64,000 nt of DNA, taken from NCBI RefSeq assembly GCF_052072235.1, contig NZ_CM125436.1:552001-616000 (forward strand), read 5' to 3'. This stretch comes from Brevibacillus_D fluminis_A (GTDB lineage: Bacteria > Bacillota > Bacilli > Brevibacillales > Brevibacillaceae). Position 1 is the first letter of the stretch. The number at the start of each line of letters is the position of its first letter. A program made the translations under genes and the position numbers. This document shows, piece after piece, positions 1 through 8,004 of this stretch. A model generated the notes under the pieces. It did no database searches. It was given only the letters and a program-made list of their open reading frames with translations, and was not told the DNA's origin.

Positions 1-52
1 CACCTGACTTGTAATCAGGGGGTTGTGGGTTCAAGTCCTATCGCCGGCACCA
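1..52 (+). tRNA. tRNA-Thr (TGT), 5' end cut by window
   Basis: Anticodon stem CCTGA/TCAGG encloses a 7-nt loop with anticodon TGT, which reads Thr ACA. A T-arm and an encoded CCA end at 52 follow. The acceptor 5' strand and D-arm lie before the window. First visible member of a tightly packed tRNA cluster. Confidence 0.9.
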
Positions 53-57
53 TTTTT

Positions 58-132
58 TGGGGTATAGCCAAGCGGTAAGGCAACGGACTTTGACTCCGTC
101 ATTCCTAGGTTCGAATCCTAGTACCCCAGCCA
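58..132 (+). tRNA. tRNA-Gln (TTG)
   Basis: Complete 75-nt tRNA. The acceptor stem begins TGGGGTA and closes with TACCCCA, followed by G and CCA. The anticodon loop CTTTGAC carries TTG (Gln CAA). The T-loop GGTTCGAATCC is canonical. Five bases separate it from tRNA-Thr. Confidence 0.95.
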
Positions 133-136
133 TTTC

Positions 137-212
137 GAGCCATTAGCTCAGTTGGTAGAGCATCTGACTTTTAATCAGAGGGTCGAAGGTTCGAGTCCTT
201 CATGGCTCACCA
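137..212 (+). tRNA. tRNA-Lys (TTT)
   Basis: Complete 76-nt tRNA with acceptor GAGCCAT/ATGGCTC and encoded CCA. The loop in CTGACTTTTAATCAG gives anticodon TTT (Lys AAA). D-loop AGCTCAGTTGGTAGAGC and T-loop GGTTCGAGTCC are typical of Bacillota. Confidence 0.95.
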
Positions 213-230
213 TTTTTACCAAAACGCAAT

Positions 231-312
231 GCGGATGTGGCGGAATGGCAGACGCACCAGATTTAGGTTCTGGCGGGCAACCGTGGGGGTTCAAGTCCCT
301 TCATCCGCACCA
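231..312 (+). tRNA. tRNA-Leu (TAG)
   Basis: Complete 82-nt class II tRNA with acceptor GCGGATG/CATCCGC and encoded CCA. The anticodon stem CCAGA/TCTGG has loop TTTAGGT, anticodon TAG (Leu CTA). The long variable arm GGGCAACCGTGGG agrees with Leu. Last tRNA of the cluster. Confidence 0.95.
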
Positions 313-322
313 CTGTTACAAA

Positions 323-349
323 ACCCTTGAGGAATCAAGGCTTTTTTTG
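323..349 (+). terminator. Terminator of the tRNA operon
   Basis: Stem CCTTGA, loop GGAA, stem TCAAGG followed by CTTTTTTTG, starting 11 bases after the tRNA-Leu CCA. Consistent with rho-independent termination of the tRNA transcript. Confidence 0.85.
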
Positions 350-1262
350 TTTTTCGGGGAATTTTACAAGCATCCGGGTATCCCCTCAGAATGGAGTTGG
401 GGACGAAACCATCTCCAAAGACCGTTTTTGTCTCGGATCAAATTGATCAAATTTCTCCGTCAAATTCCGGTTCACTTATTTTGAAACGTGCGCGTAAATA
501 TTTGCTGTAGTTTGATGCTGCTTATCCTCTAAGCTCTCCTGAATGGCCTTTAGAGAAACACGCTGCTTAATTAGTAAGGTAGCTGGCGAAGATAGTGGAG
601 ACGGATAGACAAAGGAAAGTGGATCTCCGCCTCCCCATTTCTAGGGCCCATCTCGGTGACGTCACCATTTCTTCTGAGGGATGCTTTTTTATCCAGTATA
701 AGGGCAACCGCGGCTTAGACCAAAAAGCTTGGCGTAGTCAGGTTTTCTCATGTAAGCGGCAACCGCTTCAAAGAGAACTTGGGACAATCCAATGCAACTA
801 ACTCACCATGTCTGAATCCCCCAAAAATTGCTCCGATTATAAACACGCCCACATTACCGGCTCAATGTTGAGAGCCTCAATGGTACCTTGTCTCAGCTGC
901 CGCATGATGCATAGCTTTCTTTTCTCCACCTACTGCATGACTAACAGATTCCGCATAACCGCAAAGATATGCTGGATTGCCCGCTCGGAACCTGAACGAC
1001 GATGCTGTCGTAGCAAGCAAAAAGGTAGGCGGCGAAGTTTAAGGTTATTCAATATCATCAGGAAAACATAGTGGCTCCTAAAGATTAGCTAAAGAGTTGA
1101 GCGGTAAGGCAAAAGAACAAGATGAATAGAGGAAACAGAGAGAGCGTTTTTTCATAGTGATCAAAATATACCCAAAAAGGGAGATATGCTTTAGAAAACG
1201 CACAAATATAATGGATGTGGGGAAATAAGTAGTAGAGGTGGACTGAGATTGGACGGCTGATG
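350..1262. other. Gene-poor stretch, no supported coding sequence
   Basis: About 900 bases without a convincing gene. Short open frames exist at 595-801 and 808-1071 on the plus strand and 1078-1339 on the minus strand. They have no clear ribosome site and no recognisable domain, and their composition does not look like the neighbouring genes. Given the group II intron-like hairpin at 1264-1297 and the 5'-truncated gene after it, part of this stretch may be decayed intron or exon. I could not identify an intron 5' end. Confidence 0.5.
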
Positions 1263-1263
1263 G

Positions 1264-1297
1264 CACGCCGTGTGCGATGAAAGTCGCCCGCACGGTG
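1264..1297 (+). mobile_element. Group II intron domain V-like hairpin (intron remnant)
   Basis: The core GCGATGAAAGTCGC, flanked by GCCGTGT and CGCACGGT, matches the conserved 34-nt catalytic domain V of group II introns. A lower stem GCCGTG/CACGGT and an upper stem GCGAT/GTCGC are capped by a GAAA tetraloop. The usual GAGCCG start reads CACGCCG, so the catalytic AGC triad appears altered. A small CCAGG-GTGA-CCTGG hairpin follows and could be domain VI. No intron-encoded reverse transcriptase is seen. The next open frame starts immediately downstream without a start codon, as a 3' exon would. Confidence 0.55.
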
Positions 1298-1311
1298 TAG
1301 GTCCAGGGTGA

Positions 1312-1923
1312 CCTGGAAATAGCTTACCTTCAGTAACAATCGAACAGACAGCGATCAGTGCAGAACAAGTTCAATTCAAATGGAGGTGGTCGGATAGCGA
1401 CTATGCAGATTATGTGATTGCCCAGGTGAATGGGCGGCAGTACATGTTCTTTAATTACGGGGAAACGTTTGGGACTGGTGCGATTAAAACACTGAGTGCG
1501 GATACAAGCTATGACATCACGTTTACTTTTTATAAGAATGCTGTCGCTACAGGAACAGGCGAATTGAATCTCGTGACACCGCACGATGACACCATTGCGC
1601 CAAACGTGAACGGAATGGTTGTTGATCACAATGCAACATCAGCAAATTTTAAGCTTTGGTCAGATGAGGCTGGGGTTATTTATTATATTTTCATTCGGGA
1701 AAATGATTTTATCGGGCTCCCAAACGAAAGTCTGATTATGTCTGGGAATGATCCGAGAGTTGTTCGCTCTGGACAACTTAATGTAACGGCTGATCAGAGA
1801 GTAAACGTCTCGCTTACAGAGCTGAATATCACGCAAGGAACATGGATGCTTTATTTCGTCTCAAAAGATTCAGCGGGGAATGTTTCGAGCAGACAAGGCG
1901 CCGGATTTTTAAACTACGATTAG
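1312..1923 (+). pseudogene. 3' part of a secreted beta-sandwich protein, 5' end missing
   Basis: An open frame runs from the codon after an in-frame TGA (1309-1311) to TAG at 1921-1923, about 203 residues. It has no ATG near its start and no ribosome site. The first GTG (1414) falls inside what reads as protein, because the upstream codons continue in the same style (residues such as TIEQTAISAEQVQFKW). The product is rich in Thr, Asn and Val, with two domains of roughly 90-100 residues resembling fibronectin III or Ig-like modules of bacterial surface proteins; the second ends in VSKDSAGNVSSRQG. No signal peptide remains. It keeps its own terminator (1943-1980), so the 3' end is intact. Likely the downstream exon of an intron-split gene; function unknown. 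Confidence 0.6.
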
Positions 1924-1942
1924 TGTCCGGTTGGCCCCTTTC

Positions 1943-1980
1943 GAAAGAGGAGCTGCAAACGCAGCCCCTCTTTCTTTTTA
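1943..1980 (+). terminator. Terminator after truncated surface-protein gene
   Basis: Stem GAAAGAGG-A-GCTGC, loop AAAC, stem GCAGC-C-CCTCTTTC followed by TTTTT. A strong rho-independent hairpin with one mismatch, 20 bases after the stop codon. Confidence 0.85.
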
Positions 1981-2100
1981 CACGATGACGACCTATACCC
2001 ATGCAGAGCAACGATCCCCAGAGTGGATGCACGGATATGATTTTCCGCCAGGTTTACGTTAAGCGCACGCTCAAGGTAATGGTAAGTGAAGATCAAAAAA

Positions 2101-2760
2101 TTACGGTTCATCTCGCTTTGCAATTGCTTGTGATAGCCAATGAGTATCCCATGGATCATCTGAAGAACAAAAAACGGGTTTCGTGACCACGAATGAAGCA
2201 ATACAAAAAAGCGTTCCTCCCATAGTGGAAGGAACGCTTGCTCCTAATCTAAAAAATACTGCGCGACTACCATCGCGGTCAAAACAACCAGGATGCATAG
2301 CGAGAAGATTTTGAGCTCCTTTACGGTTCGGCGGATCATGTTGATTTCTTCCTGTGTATATCTTGTCATGAGTGAGTCCCCTCTCTGGAATGATTTTCGT
2401 TCCACGAGAGGGAGGGATCACGAACCTTGATTCATATTTGATCGGCATGAGCTTCTGCCATTGCAAGCGAATCTGAATCAAAAACAAAAAGGTGACGATT
2501 ACGGGCGGCGATGCAAACGCCGCTAGCTTGGGGGAGCTGATGTAACGGGAAAAAAGGACGGTGTGTCCGATATACTTGTTCAGTGACTGATGGCGGTAGC
2601 TGGCCAGGTGTGCTGATCCGTGATGCGAGGTTACATAGTTGGATGTCGCCCCTGGATCGGACCCTTCATCGCTGAACGTATGCGTTGGAAGAAAGCACAA
2701 GCAAAATAAAAGGAGTGCAAGCAGGCACGTATGAAAATGATTGCGTGAGCGTGACTTCAT
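2101..2760 (-). CDS. Hypothetical secreted/membrane protein; 3' end uncertain
   Basis: The start is well supported: AAAGGAG sits 6 bases before the ATG at 2760, and residues 1-29 form a signal peptide (basic start, then LLALLLFCLCFLPTHTFS). The mature part is His/Ser-rich (YVTSHHGSAHLASYRHQS), followed by a hydrophobic segment near residue 85 (PPVIVTFLFLIQI). The frame stays open to 2101 but crosses the better-supported 41-aa gene (2244-2369) in another frame, so the C-terminal half is doubtful. A one-base frameshift near 2430 would end the protein at about 2420. No family recognised. Treat 2430-2760 as the reliable part. Confidence 0.4.
   Translation of the reverse strand: MKSRSRNHFHTCLLALLLFCLCFLPTHTFSDEGSDPGATSNYVTSHHGSAHLASYRHQSLNKYIGHTVLFSRYISSPKLAAFASPPVIVTFLFLIQIRLQWQKLMPIKYESRFVIPPSRGTKIIPERGLTHDKIYTGRNQHDPPNRKGAQNLLAMHPGCFDRDGSRAVFFRLGASVPSTMGGTLFCIASFVVTKPVFCSSDDPWDTHWLSQAIAKRDEP
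2205..2240 (-). terminator. Terminator for the minus-strand small-protein genes
   Basis: Read on the minus strand: stem AAGCGTTCCT, an 11-nt loop, stem AGGAACGCTT, then TTTTTTG. It lies just after the TAG of the 41-residue gene at 2244-2369. Between 1981 and 2204 I see no supported gene; a plus-strand open frame at 2001-2186 has no recognisable content. Confidence 0.85.
2244..2369 (-). CDS. Small single-span membrane protein, 41 aa
   Basis: Reads MTRYTQEEINMIRRTVKELK, then a hydrophobic segment (about residues 21-38: IFSLCILVVLTAMVVAQY) and FLD. A charged amphipathic N-terminus of about 20 residues is followed by one membrane helix near the C-terminus. A GAGAGGGGAC ribosome site sits 6-7 bases before the ATG, and a terminator follows the stop, so this is very likely a true gene despite its size. 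Its ribosome site is inside a 12-bp hairpin (2379-2412), which suggests translational control. It overlaps, in another frame, the end of the open frame starting at 2760. No family recognised. Confidence 0.7.
   Translation of the reverse strand: MTRYTQEEINMIRRTVKELKIFSLCILVVLTAMVVAQYFLD
2379..2412 (-). promoter_or_regulatory. Hairpin burying the ribosome site of the 41-aa gene
   Basis: On the minus strand CCCTCTC-G-TGGAA pairs with TTCCA-GAGAGGG across a 9-nt loop, giving 12 pairs with one bulge. The 3' arm contains the GAGAGGGG Shine-Dalgarno sequence of the gene starting at 2369. There is no T-run, so it is unlikely to be a terminator. It may lower or condition translation of the small membrane protein. 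Confidence 0.5.
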
Positions 2761-2769
2761 TTTCGGCTC

Positions 2770-3205
2770 CTTTCATCCTGGCGAGTGTTGAAACATATGA
2801 GCGCATTCTCACTATTATATCATAGGAAAAGGGGCTGTAGACTGGCAGATCGGCACCATGCCAATGACGGTGAATGCTGCCAAGGAGAACCGGGCGCGGA
2901 AATTATTGATGTGTTGAGCTTTTCCACAATCCGTGGTAATCTAGTAACAGTGTTAAAAAAACCAGATTTAGGATTTGGTGGAGATTAACAGGAGTCACAG
3001 CAAGACCCATTCCGAAACAAACATCAGCTTGAAGACGTCATATAGAAGGAGAGTAGGAGAAGTAGTGTTCCTGCTCTTTTTTACATACAAGAGAGAATGT
3101 TTGTTATTTGTTTTAATTTTACAAATATTTATTATTCTTTTCTTGTAGATTCTTTGTTTTATCCTTTATTTTGTTACTATGACCGTTGAAATTGGAGGCC
3201 TGCTC
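2770..3205. other. Intergenic region before the moxR operon; tRNA-Leu-like fragment
   Basis: No supported gene in about 430 bases; a short plus-strand frame at 2785-2988 has no ribosome site. At 2961-2980, ACCAGATTTAGG is identical over 12 bases to the anticodon arm of tRNA-Leu at 256-267, and the following TTTGG can still pair with CCAGA. Bases 3060-3178 are very AT-rich and probably hold the promoter of the following operon; I cannot pick a single clear -35/-10 pair. Confidence 0.4.
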
Positions 3206-4159
3206 ATGAACGTACTAAAAGTGGACCAACCGCATCAAGCAATCGAAAAACTCATCGCAAATATTGAAAAAGTGCTGATCGGAAAAAAGCAAACCATTGA
3301 GCTTAGCCTTGTTGCCTTGCTGGCAAAGGGGCATGTCTTGCTGGAAGACGTGCCGGGTGTGGGAAAAACGATGTTGGTTCGTGCCATCGCTCGTTCAATT
3401 GGGGGCGATTTTAAGCGTATACAGTTCACTCCCGACTTACTCCCGACCGATGTGACGGGTGTGTCCATCTTCAATCAACGCACGATGGAGTTTGAATTCC
3501 GGCAGGGGCCGATTTTTGCGCACGTTGTTCTTGCGGATGAGATTAACCGTACGTCGCCCAAGACGCAATCCGCGATGCTCGAGGCGATGGAGGAGCATTC
3601 GGTGACTGTCGATGGGGTGACGTACCAGCTGCCGCAGCCATTTTTCGTGATGGCTACGCAAAACCCGTTGGAATATGAGGGAACATTCCCGCTGCCTGAG
3701 GCCCAATTGGACCGTTTCCTCCTGCAACTGCGTCTGGGATACCCGTCGATCCAGGAAGAGATGTCGATTTTGACGCGTTTTTCGAGCGAGCAGCCGATCG
3801 AGATGATTGATGCGGTGGTTTCGGCCGACGAGCTGCGCGGCTTGCAGATGGAAGCGACGAAGATCAAAGTGAGCGAAAGCATCAAGGAATATATCGTGCG
3901 ATTGGGGCAAAACACGCGCGAGCATGCAAACGTATATCTGGGCGTGAGTCCGCGCGGTTCTCTGGCCTTGTATCGGGCGGCGCAGGCGCTCGCGTTCATC
4001 CGCGGTCGTGATTTCGTCATCCCGGATGATGTGAAGGAGCTGGTGCCGCATACGTTCCGCCATCGCATCATTCTCAAACCGGAGGCGCGGCTGGAAGGAG
4101 AGACGGTGGATCGCTTGCTTTCTACTGTTTTGCAATCCACACGTGTTCCCATCACCTAA
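3206..4159 (+). CDS. MoxR-family AAA+ ATPase
   Basis: A 317-residue cytoplasmic AAA+ ATPase of the MoxR/RavA group, thought to act as a chaperone-like remodeller with its partner DUF58 and transglutaminase proteins. Walker A VPGVGKT is at residues 49-55, Walker B VVLADE at 107-112, and sensor 1 ATQNP at 150-154. The lid domain contains GVSPRGSLAL. I chose ATG 3206 because GGAGG sits 7 bases before it; the in-frame ATG at 3179 has no ribosome site. First gene of a three-gene operon in the classic moxR, DUF58, transglutaminase order. The substrate is unknown. Confidence 0.9.
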   Translation: MNVLKVDQPHQAIEKLIANIEKVLIGKKQTIELSLVALLAKGHVLLEDVPGVGKTMLVRAIARSIGGDFKRIQFTPDLLPTDVTGVSIFNQRTMEFEFRQGPIFAHVVLADEINRTSPKTQSAMLEAMEEHSVTVDGVTYQLPQPFFVMATQNPLEYEGTFPLPEAQLDRFLLQLRLGYPSIQEEMSILTRFSSEQPIEMIDAVVSADELRGLQMEATKIKVSESIKEYIVRLGQNTREHANVYLGVSPRGSLALYRAAQALAFIRGRDFVIPDDVKELVPHTFRHRIILKPEARLEGETVDRLLSTVLQSTRVPIT

Positions 4160-4179
4160 AAAGAAAAGAGGTGATCAGT

Positions 4180-5388
4180 GTGGTTCAACGCAAATATGGT
4201 CTGGCCAAAATCATTGGCCTCTTGGCTGTCACGTATTCGTTCGCGATGTTTCAGGGCGGCTTTGCCAGCTGGTTTTTGTTCTATAGCAGCCTTACCTTTG
4301 TCGGTTATGAAATCATCGCCTATGTGCTAATGTTCGCTACGCTGCAGATGACGCGGGAGATCAGCAGGGACCGTCTGCAGGACGGTGAGGATCTCGTCGT
4401 CACGGTTCATTTGCGGCGTAAAATCTGGTTTCCGCTCGGCTGGAACCTGTTGATCGAATCGTTGCCCGATAAGCTTGCAGGGCTGTATGAGCCGCATCGG
4501 CAGCTGCATTTTCCCTGGTTTCAGCGCGAGCTTTCCTTCTCTTATGTGATCCCGTCCTTGCCGAGGGGCCATTATCAATTGAAGTCTTCTGTACTGACAG
4601 GCGGCGACTTTTTCGGCTTTTTTCAAAAGCGTAAGACATTTGGCTTGCATAACGAATTTTTGGTGTACCCGACTTGCAAGCTGATTTCCCACTGGCCGTC
4701 CGGCGATGGAAAAATGAGCGGGAATGCGCAGGTGTCGCATCTGCTCTCCAACGACGTAACGGCGGTGCGCGGGGTGCGCGATTACCAGCGCGGGGATCGG
4801 CTGAGCCAGATTCACTGGCGCGCTTCTGCGCGAGGGCTGGGGCTTAAAACGAAGGAATTTGAGCATCAGGCGATGAATCAGATCGTATTCTTTCTCGACG
4901 TGTCAAAAGCGAGCTATGCATCGAGCGCGCCGGCTTTGTTCGAGACGGCGGTCAAATTGACCGCGAGCCTGGTTTACTACACGAGCAGAAAAATGTACCC
5001 GTACGGATTCGTGTGTCATCAAAACGATCGTGTGGCCATTCCGCCAGCAAACAGCCAGTCGCATTTTTTCCGGATTTTTGACCAACTGGCACGCGTGATG
5101 CCGGAAGGAAACGAGAGCTTCAGCCAGGTCGTCGGGAAGCATGCGCTGGAGTTTGCCCAAGGGGTGACATTGGCGATCGTGACCGCTGGCCTGGAAAAGC
5201 CGCTGATGACCCGGCTGATTCAACTCGCAGCTTCAGGGCGCAATGTGCAGCTGTTCTGGCTGCGGGAAAACAGCACCATTACACCGGCTGAAAAAGCGAT
5301 GCTGCAATTTTTACACGCGGGTAAAGTCACATGTCGTGCCATTCATCTGGCTGAATACGATGACTTGCAACGGATAGGAGGTGCATGA
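4180..5388 (+). CDS. DUF58 domain membrane protein
   Basis: About 402 residues. Two hydrophobic segments in the first 50 residues anchor the protein, and a soluble domain carries the DUF58 signature GVRDYQRGDRLSQIHWRASA (nt 4768-4827). DUF58 proteins have a von Willebrand A-like fold and pair with MoxR ATPases. GTG 4180 fits the AGAGGTG ribosome site with 6-base spacing; GTG 4171 overlaps that site. The last codons contain the GGAGG for the next gene, so the two are translationally coupled. Confidence 0.85.
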   Translation: MVQRKYGLAKIIGLLAVTYSFAMFQGGFASWFLFYSSLTFVGYEIIAYVLMFATLQMTREISRDRLQDGEDLVVTVHLRRKIWFPLGWNLLIESLPDKLAGLYEPHRQLHFPWFQRELSFSYVIPSLPRGHYQLKSSVLTGGDFFGFFQKRKTFGLHNEFLVYPTCKLISHWPSGDGKMSGNAQVSHLLSNDVTAVRGVRDYQRGDRLSQIHWRASARGLGLKTKEFEHQAMNQIVFFLDVSKASYASSAPALFETAVKLTASLVYYTSRKMYPYGFVCHQNDRVAIPPANSQSHFFRIFDQLARVMPEGNESFSQVVGKHALEFAQGVTLAIVTAGLEKPLMTRLIQLAASGRNVQLFWLRENSTITPAEKAMLQFLHAGKVTCRAIHLAEYDDLQRIGGA

Positions 5389-5389
5389 C

Positions 5390-7633
5390 ATGCATGGTCG
5401 ACTGCTGCGGCCGTTTAAATGGTTGGATTTGTTAGGGGCAGCCTTTTTGTTTTTCCTGATTCGCGAGTGGCTGCTGCCGCTTTTGCGGCTGACAGATACG
5501 GGTGATCTGCTTGCCTTCTATGATTTGATTGGAGGCGTGCTGCTTTTGGATCTTATGCTTCGGTCCAGATGGCTCGGAGCGTTTCTCAAGCTGGCGGGGG
5601 CCTTGTATTTGTTGCATTTCAACTATATCCAGACGCCGCTTTTCTCAAAAGATTGGCTGCTTGAAATTTTTGTCCGCTTGCAGCGGGACATTCCGTTGGC
5701 CATGCTGCAGCATTGGACGGAGATGTCGCTTGTTACGCGCAACTTGCTGTTTTATTTGATGATTGCGGCCATTGTGTCGCTTTTGAGCTATTTGGTGATT
5801 GAGCAGAGACAGGCGCTTTGGTTCGTGATCATGACGGAAACGTATTTGGCGACGCTGGATACATTTTTGCCGTATGAAGCGGACGGGGCGATTATCCGGG
5901 CGCTCATCGCGGGATTTTTGCTGTTGGCTGTAACCCATTTTTCCTCGATGCAGCAGTTGGCGCCTGCCAAAGGAAAATCGCTGCGGTTTTGGAAAACGCT
6001 GATCGCGCCGGTCATGATCATCGCGCTCGCGGTGGGAGTGGCCTACGCCGGGCCAAAGCATGACCCGGAGTGGCCCGATCCAATCGCGTATTTCACCGGA
6101 AACGGCAGCGAGGTCGGAACAGGCTATGTCAAACGGGTCGGATTCGATAACAGCGACGAATTGCTGGGGGGACCGTTCGTTCAGGACAACGGCCTGGTGT
6201 TTACTGCCACAACGAATGAAAAAACGTATTGGCGCGCCGATTCCAAAGATGTCTATTCAGGTGTAGGCTGGCAAAAAGGCGAGCGCTCCTATGAAGATAT
6301 TTTGAACCCGGCTACGCATGCGTGGAAAGATCAGCTGTTTAAAGGGTTTGAAACGAAAAAGGTGGAAGCATCGCTGCAATTTAGCCCGGAGACGCGCTAT
6401 CCCACGATTTTTTACCCCGGTCAGCTGACAGGCGTGAAAAACTACAAGCCTGCCAATGCGACTTTCGTCTATGACAAAGATAATGAGCAGGTTGAGGTAC
6501 GGGCCGGCCAAATCAATGTGGTGACGCAAAAAGAAGGGCAACCTCCGGGGGTGGGCGATCCAAAGATCGTCCCCAATACGATTTTGATGAAGATGAACCA
6601 CTACGATTTGACCGCTGAAGTGCCGATTATTAGCGAGAAGAAGATCCTTGCTTCCGGCTCGAATTATCCTGCTGCGATCAAGGAGAAATATTTGCAGCTG
6701 CCGAAAGAATTGCCGCAGCGCGTCAAGGATCTGGCGGAAAAGGTGACAGCCAACGCAAAAACGCCATATGAGAAGGTGCGGGCGGTTGAAAACTTTTTGC
6801 GCACGGGCGGGGAGTATTCGTATGAAACGACGGATGTTCCGGTTTTGCAGCAGGGGCAAGATTTCGTCGACCAGTTCCTGTTTGTGACGAAGCGCGGCTA
6901 CTGCGACCATTTCTCGTCATCGATGGCCGTCATGCTGCGTACGGTGGGAATCCCGACACGATGGGTGAAAGGATTCGCGCCGGGAACGGAGACCCAGACA
7001 CGCGGAGACCAGAAAGTCATGGAAATCCACAATAAAGATGCACACTCGTGGGTTGAGGTGTATTTTCCGGATTACGGCTGGATTCCGTTCGAGGCGACCA
7101 GTTCCTTCATCTCGCCGCTGCGCGTTCAGTACGATCTGGCGAATCAGCCGGCTGCACAGCCGATCGTTCCGGGCATCACGCCGCAAAAGCCGCGCGACCT
7201 CAATCCGGATCGCCTGGATGAGCGGGATGCGCAAACGGGCGGCGCGAAAAAGAGCAGCGGCTTCTCGTGGGGCTTACTGCTGGGCATCGGGGTTATCCTC
7301 GCCATCGCAGGCTTTGTATTTTGGAAAAAACGAGACGCGCTCTATATCTGGTGGCTGCACCGCCGGATGACGAGTTCTGCAACACAGCGCTTTCCTGACA
7401 AGTACAATGCGCTGATCCGGCTGTACGAGCGCATTTTCACTCGCCGCCAGCAGGGCGAAACGCTGCGCGAATATGTGAAGCGTTTGGAAGTTTCCGGCGA
7501 CCGGCGCCAGGATTTGCTGTACGTGACACAGTTGTTTGAGCGAATTTTGTACGGCTTCAAGGAGCTTGAAGGCAAAGCGAAAGAAACCGGGGACAAAATC
7601 ATGGAACGGTTGACGAATCAATTGAAGCCTTGA
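5390..7633 (+). CDS. Transglutaminase-like membrane protein (TgpA/DUF4129 type)
   Basis: About 747 residues. Six or so membrane helices fill the first 210 residues. A large extracytoplasmic region with a papain-like transglutaminase core follows: Cys505 in RGYCDHFSSSMA, His552 in DAHSWVEVYF and Asp near 567 in PDYGWIPFE form the expected triad. One more helix (near 625-645, LLLGIGVILAIAGFVFW) and a cytoplasmic DUF4129-like tail complete it. ATG 5390 is 8 bases after GGAGG and overlaps the previous stop; GTG 5381 is an alternative. The function of bacterial TgpA-like proteins is poorly known; a role at the envelope is inferred. Confidence 0.85.
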   Translation: MHGRLLRPFKWLDLLGAAFLFFLIREWLLPLLRLTDTGDLLAFYDLIGGVLLLDLMLRSRWLGAFLKLAGALYLLHFNYIQTPLFSKDWLLEIFVRLQRDIPLAMLQHWTEMSLVTRNLLFYLMIAAIVSLLSYLVIEQRQALWFVIMTETYLATLDTFLPYEADGAIIRALIAGFLLLAVTHFSSMQQLAPAKGKSLRFWKTLIAPVMIIALAVGVAYAGPKHDPEWPDPIAYFTGNGSEVGTGYVKRVGFDNSDELLGGPFVQDNGLVFTATTNEKTYWRADSKDVYSGVGWQKGERSYEDILNPATHAWKDQLFKGFETKKVEASLQFSPETRYPTIFYPGQLTGVKNYKPANATFVYDKDNEQVEVRAGQINVVTQKEGQPPGVGDPKIVPNTILMKMNHYDLTAEVPIISEKKILASGSNYPAAIKEKYLQLPKELPQRVKDLAEKVTANAKTPYEKVRAVENFLRTGGEYSYETTDVPVLQQGQDFVDQFLFVTKRGYCDHFSSSMAVMLRTVGIPTRWVKGFAPGTETQTRGDQKVMEIHNKDAHSWVEVYFPDYGWIPFEATSSFISPLRVQYDLANQPAAQPIVPGITPQKPRDLNPDRLDERDAQTGGAKKSSGFSWGLLLGIGVILAIAGFVFWKKRDALYIWWLHRRMTSSATQRFPDKYNALIRLYERIFTRRQQGETLREYVKRLEVSGDRRQDLLYVTQLFERILYGFKELEGKAKETGDKIMERLTNQLKP

Positions 7634-7638
7634 ACATT

Positions 7639-7668
7639 TTGACGCAGTCTGCTAGAATGTCCTACGAT
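7639..7668 (+). promoter_or_regulatory. Promoter of guaA
   Basis: TTGACG at 7639-7644 and TACGAT at 7663-7668 with 18-base spacing, just upstream of the riboswitch. A sigma-A type promoter by position; the -10 is imperfect. Confidence 0.5.
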
Positions 7669-7677
7669 AGAGCAATT

Positions 7678-7744
7678 CTCGTAAAAAATCAGGGATAGGG
7701 CCTGAACGTTTCTACCGTCTGACCGTAAATTGGACGACTACGAG
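7678..7744 (+). promoter_or_regulatory. Purine (guanine-class) riboswitch upstream of guaA
   Basis: P1 strands CTCGTA and TACGAG enclose the conserved core: GTTTCTACC in J2/3 with P3 loop CCGTAAA and J3/1 GACTAC. The C in GACTA corresponds to the guanine-specifying C74 (adenine aptamers have T). A terminator at 7791-7837 follows, so guanine should cause premature termination of guaA. Confidence 0.92.
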
Positions 7745-7790
7745 GAGAGGACTTTACATTCGGGATACGTATTGGATTGCGTATGAGAAC

Positions 7791-7837
7791 TGGGACTCTG
7801 CCTCCGGTATGATAGACGGAGGAGTCCCGGTTTTTTT
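7791..7837 (+). terminator. Riboswitch-controlled terminator before guaA
   Basis: GGGACTC-TG-CCTCCG pairs with CGGAGG-A-GTCCC, followed by GGTTTTTTTC. It lies between the aptamer and the guaA start. Confidence 0.85.
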
Positions 7838-8004
7838 CTTACATGCTGCAAGGGTGAAAGCCGTGAACGCATCGTGGGAAAGAGCGGCCGATTACGGCCA
7901 ACCAATCAGGCATGGCCGTTTTGGATAAGGCTTTGTGCGGAATAATGGTTTTGCCTGTTTTTTGCACATCCTATGAGTATTGATTTGTGATGAGGAGGAT
8001 TTTC

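Noticed and set aside
152..484. 110-codon frame near the start
   Set aside because: Runs through tRNA-Lys, tRNA-Leu and their terminator.
595..1071. Two short plus-strand frames (595-801, 808-1071)
   Set aside because: No convincing ribosome site, no domain and no matching codon use; could be remnants but cannot be supported as genes.
2785..2988. 67-codon plus-strand frame
   Set aside because: No ribosome site and overlaps the tRNA-like fragment and probable promoter region.
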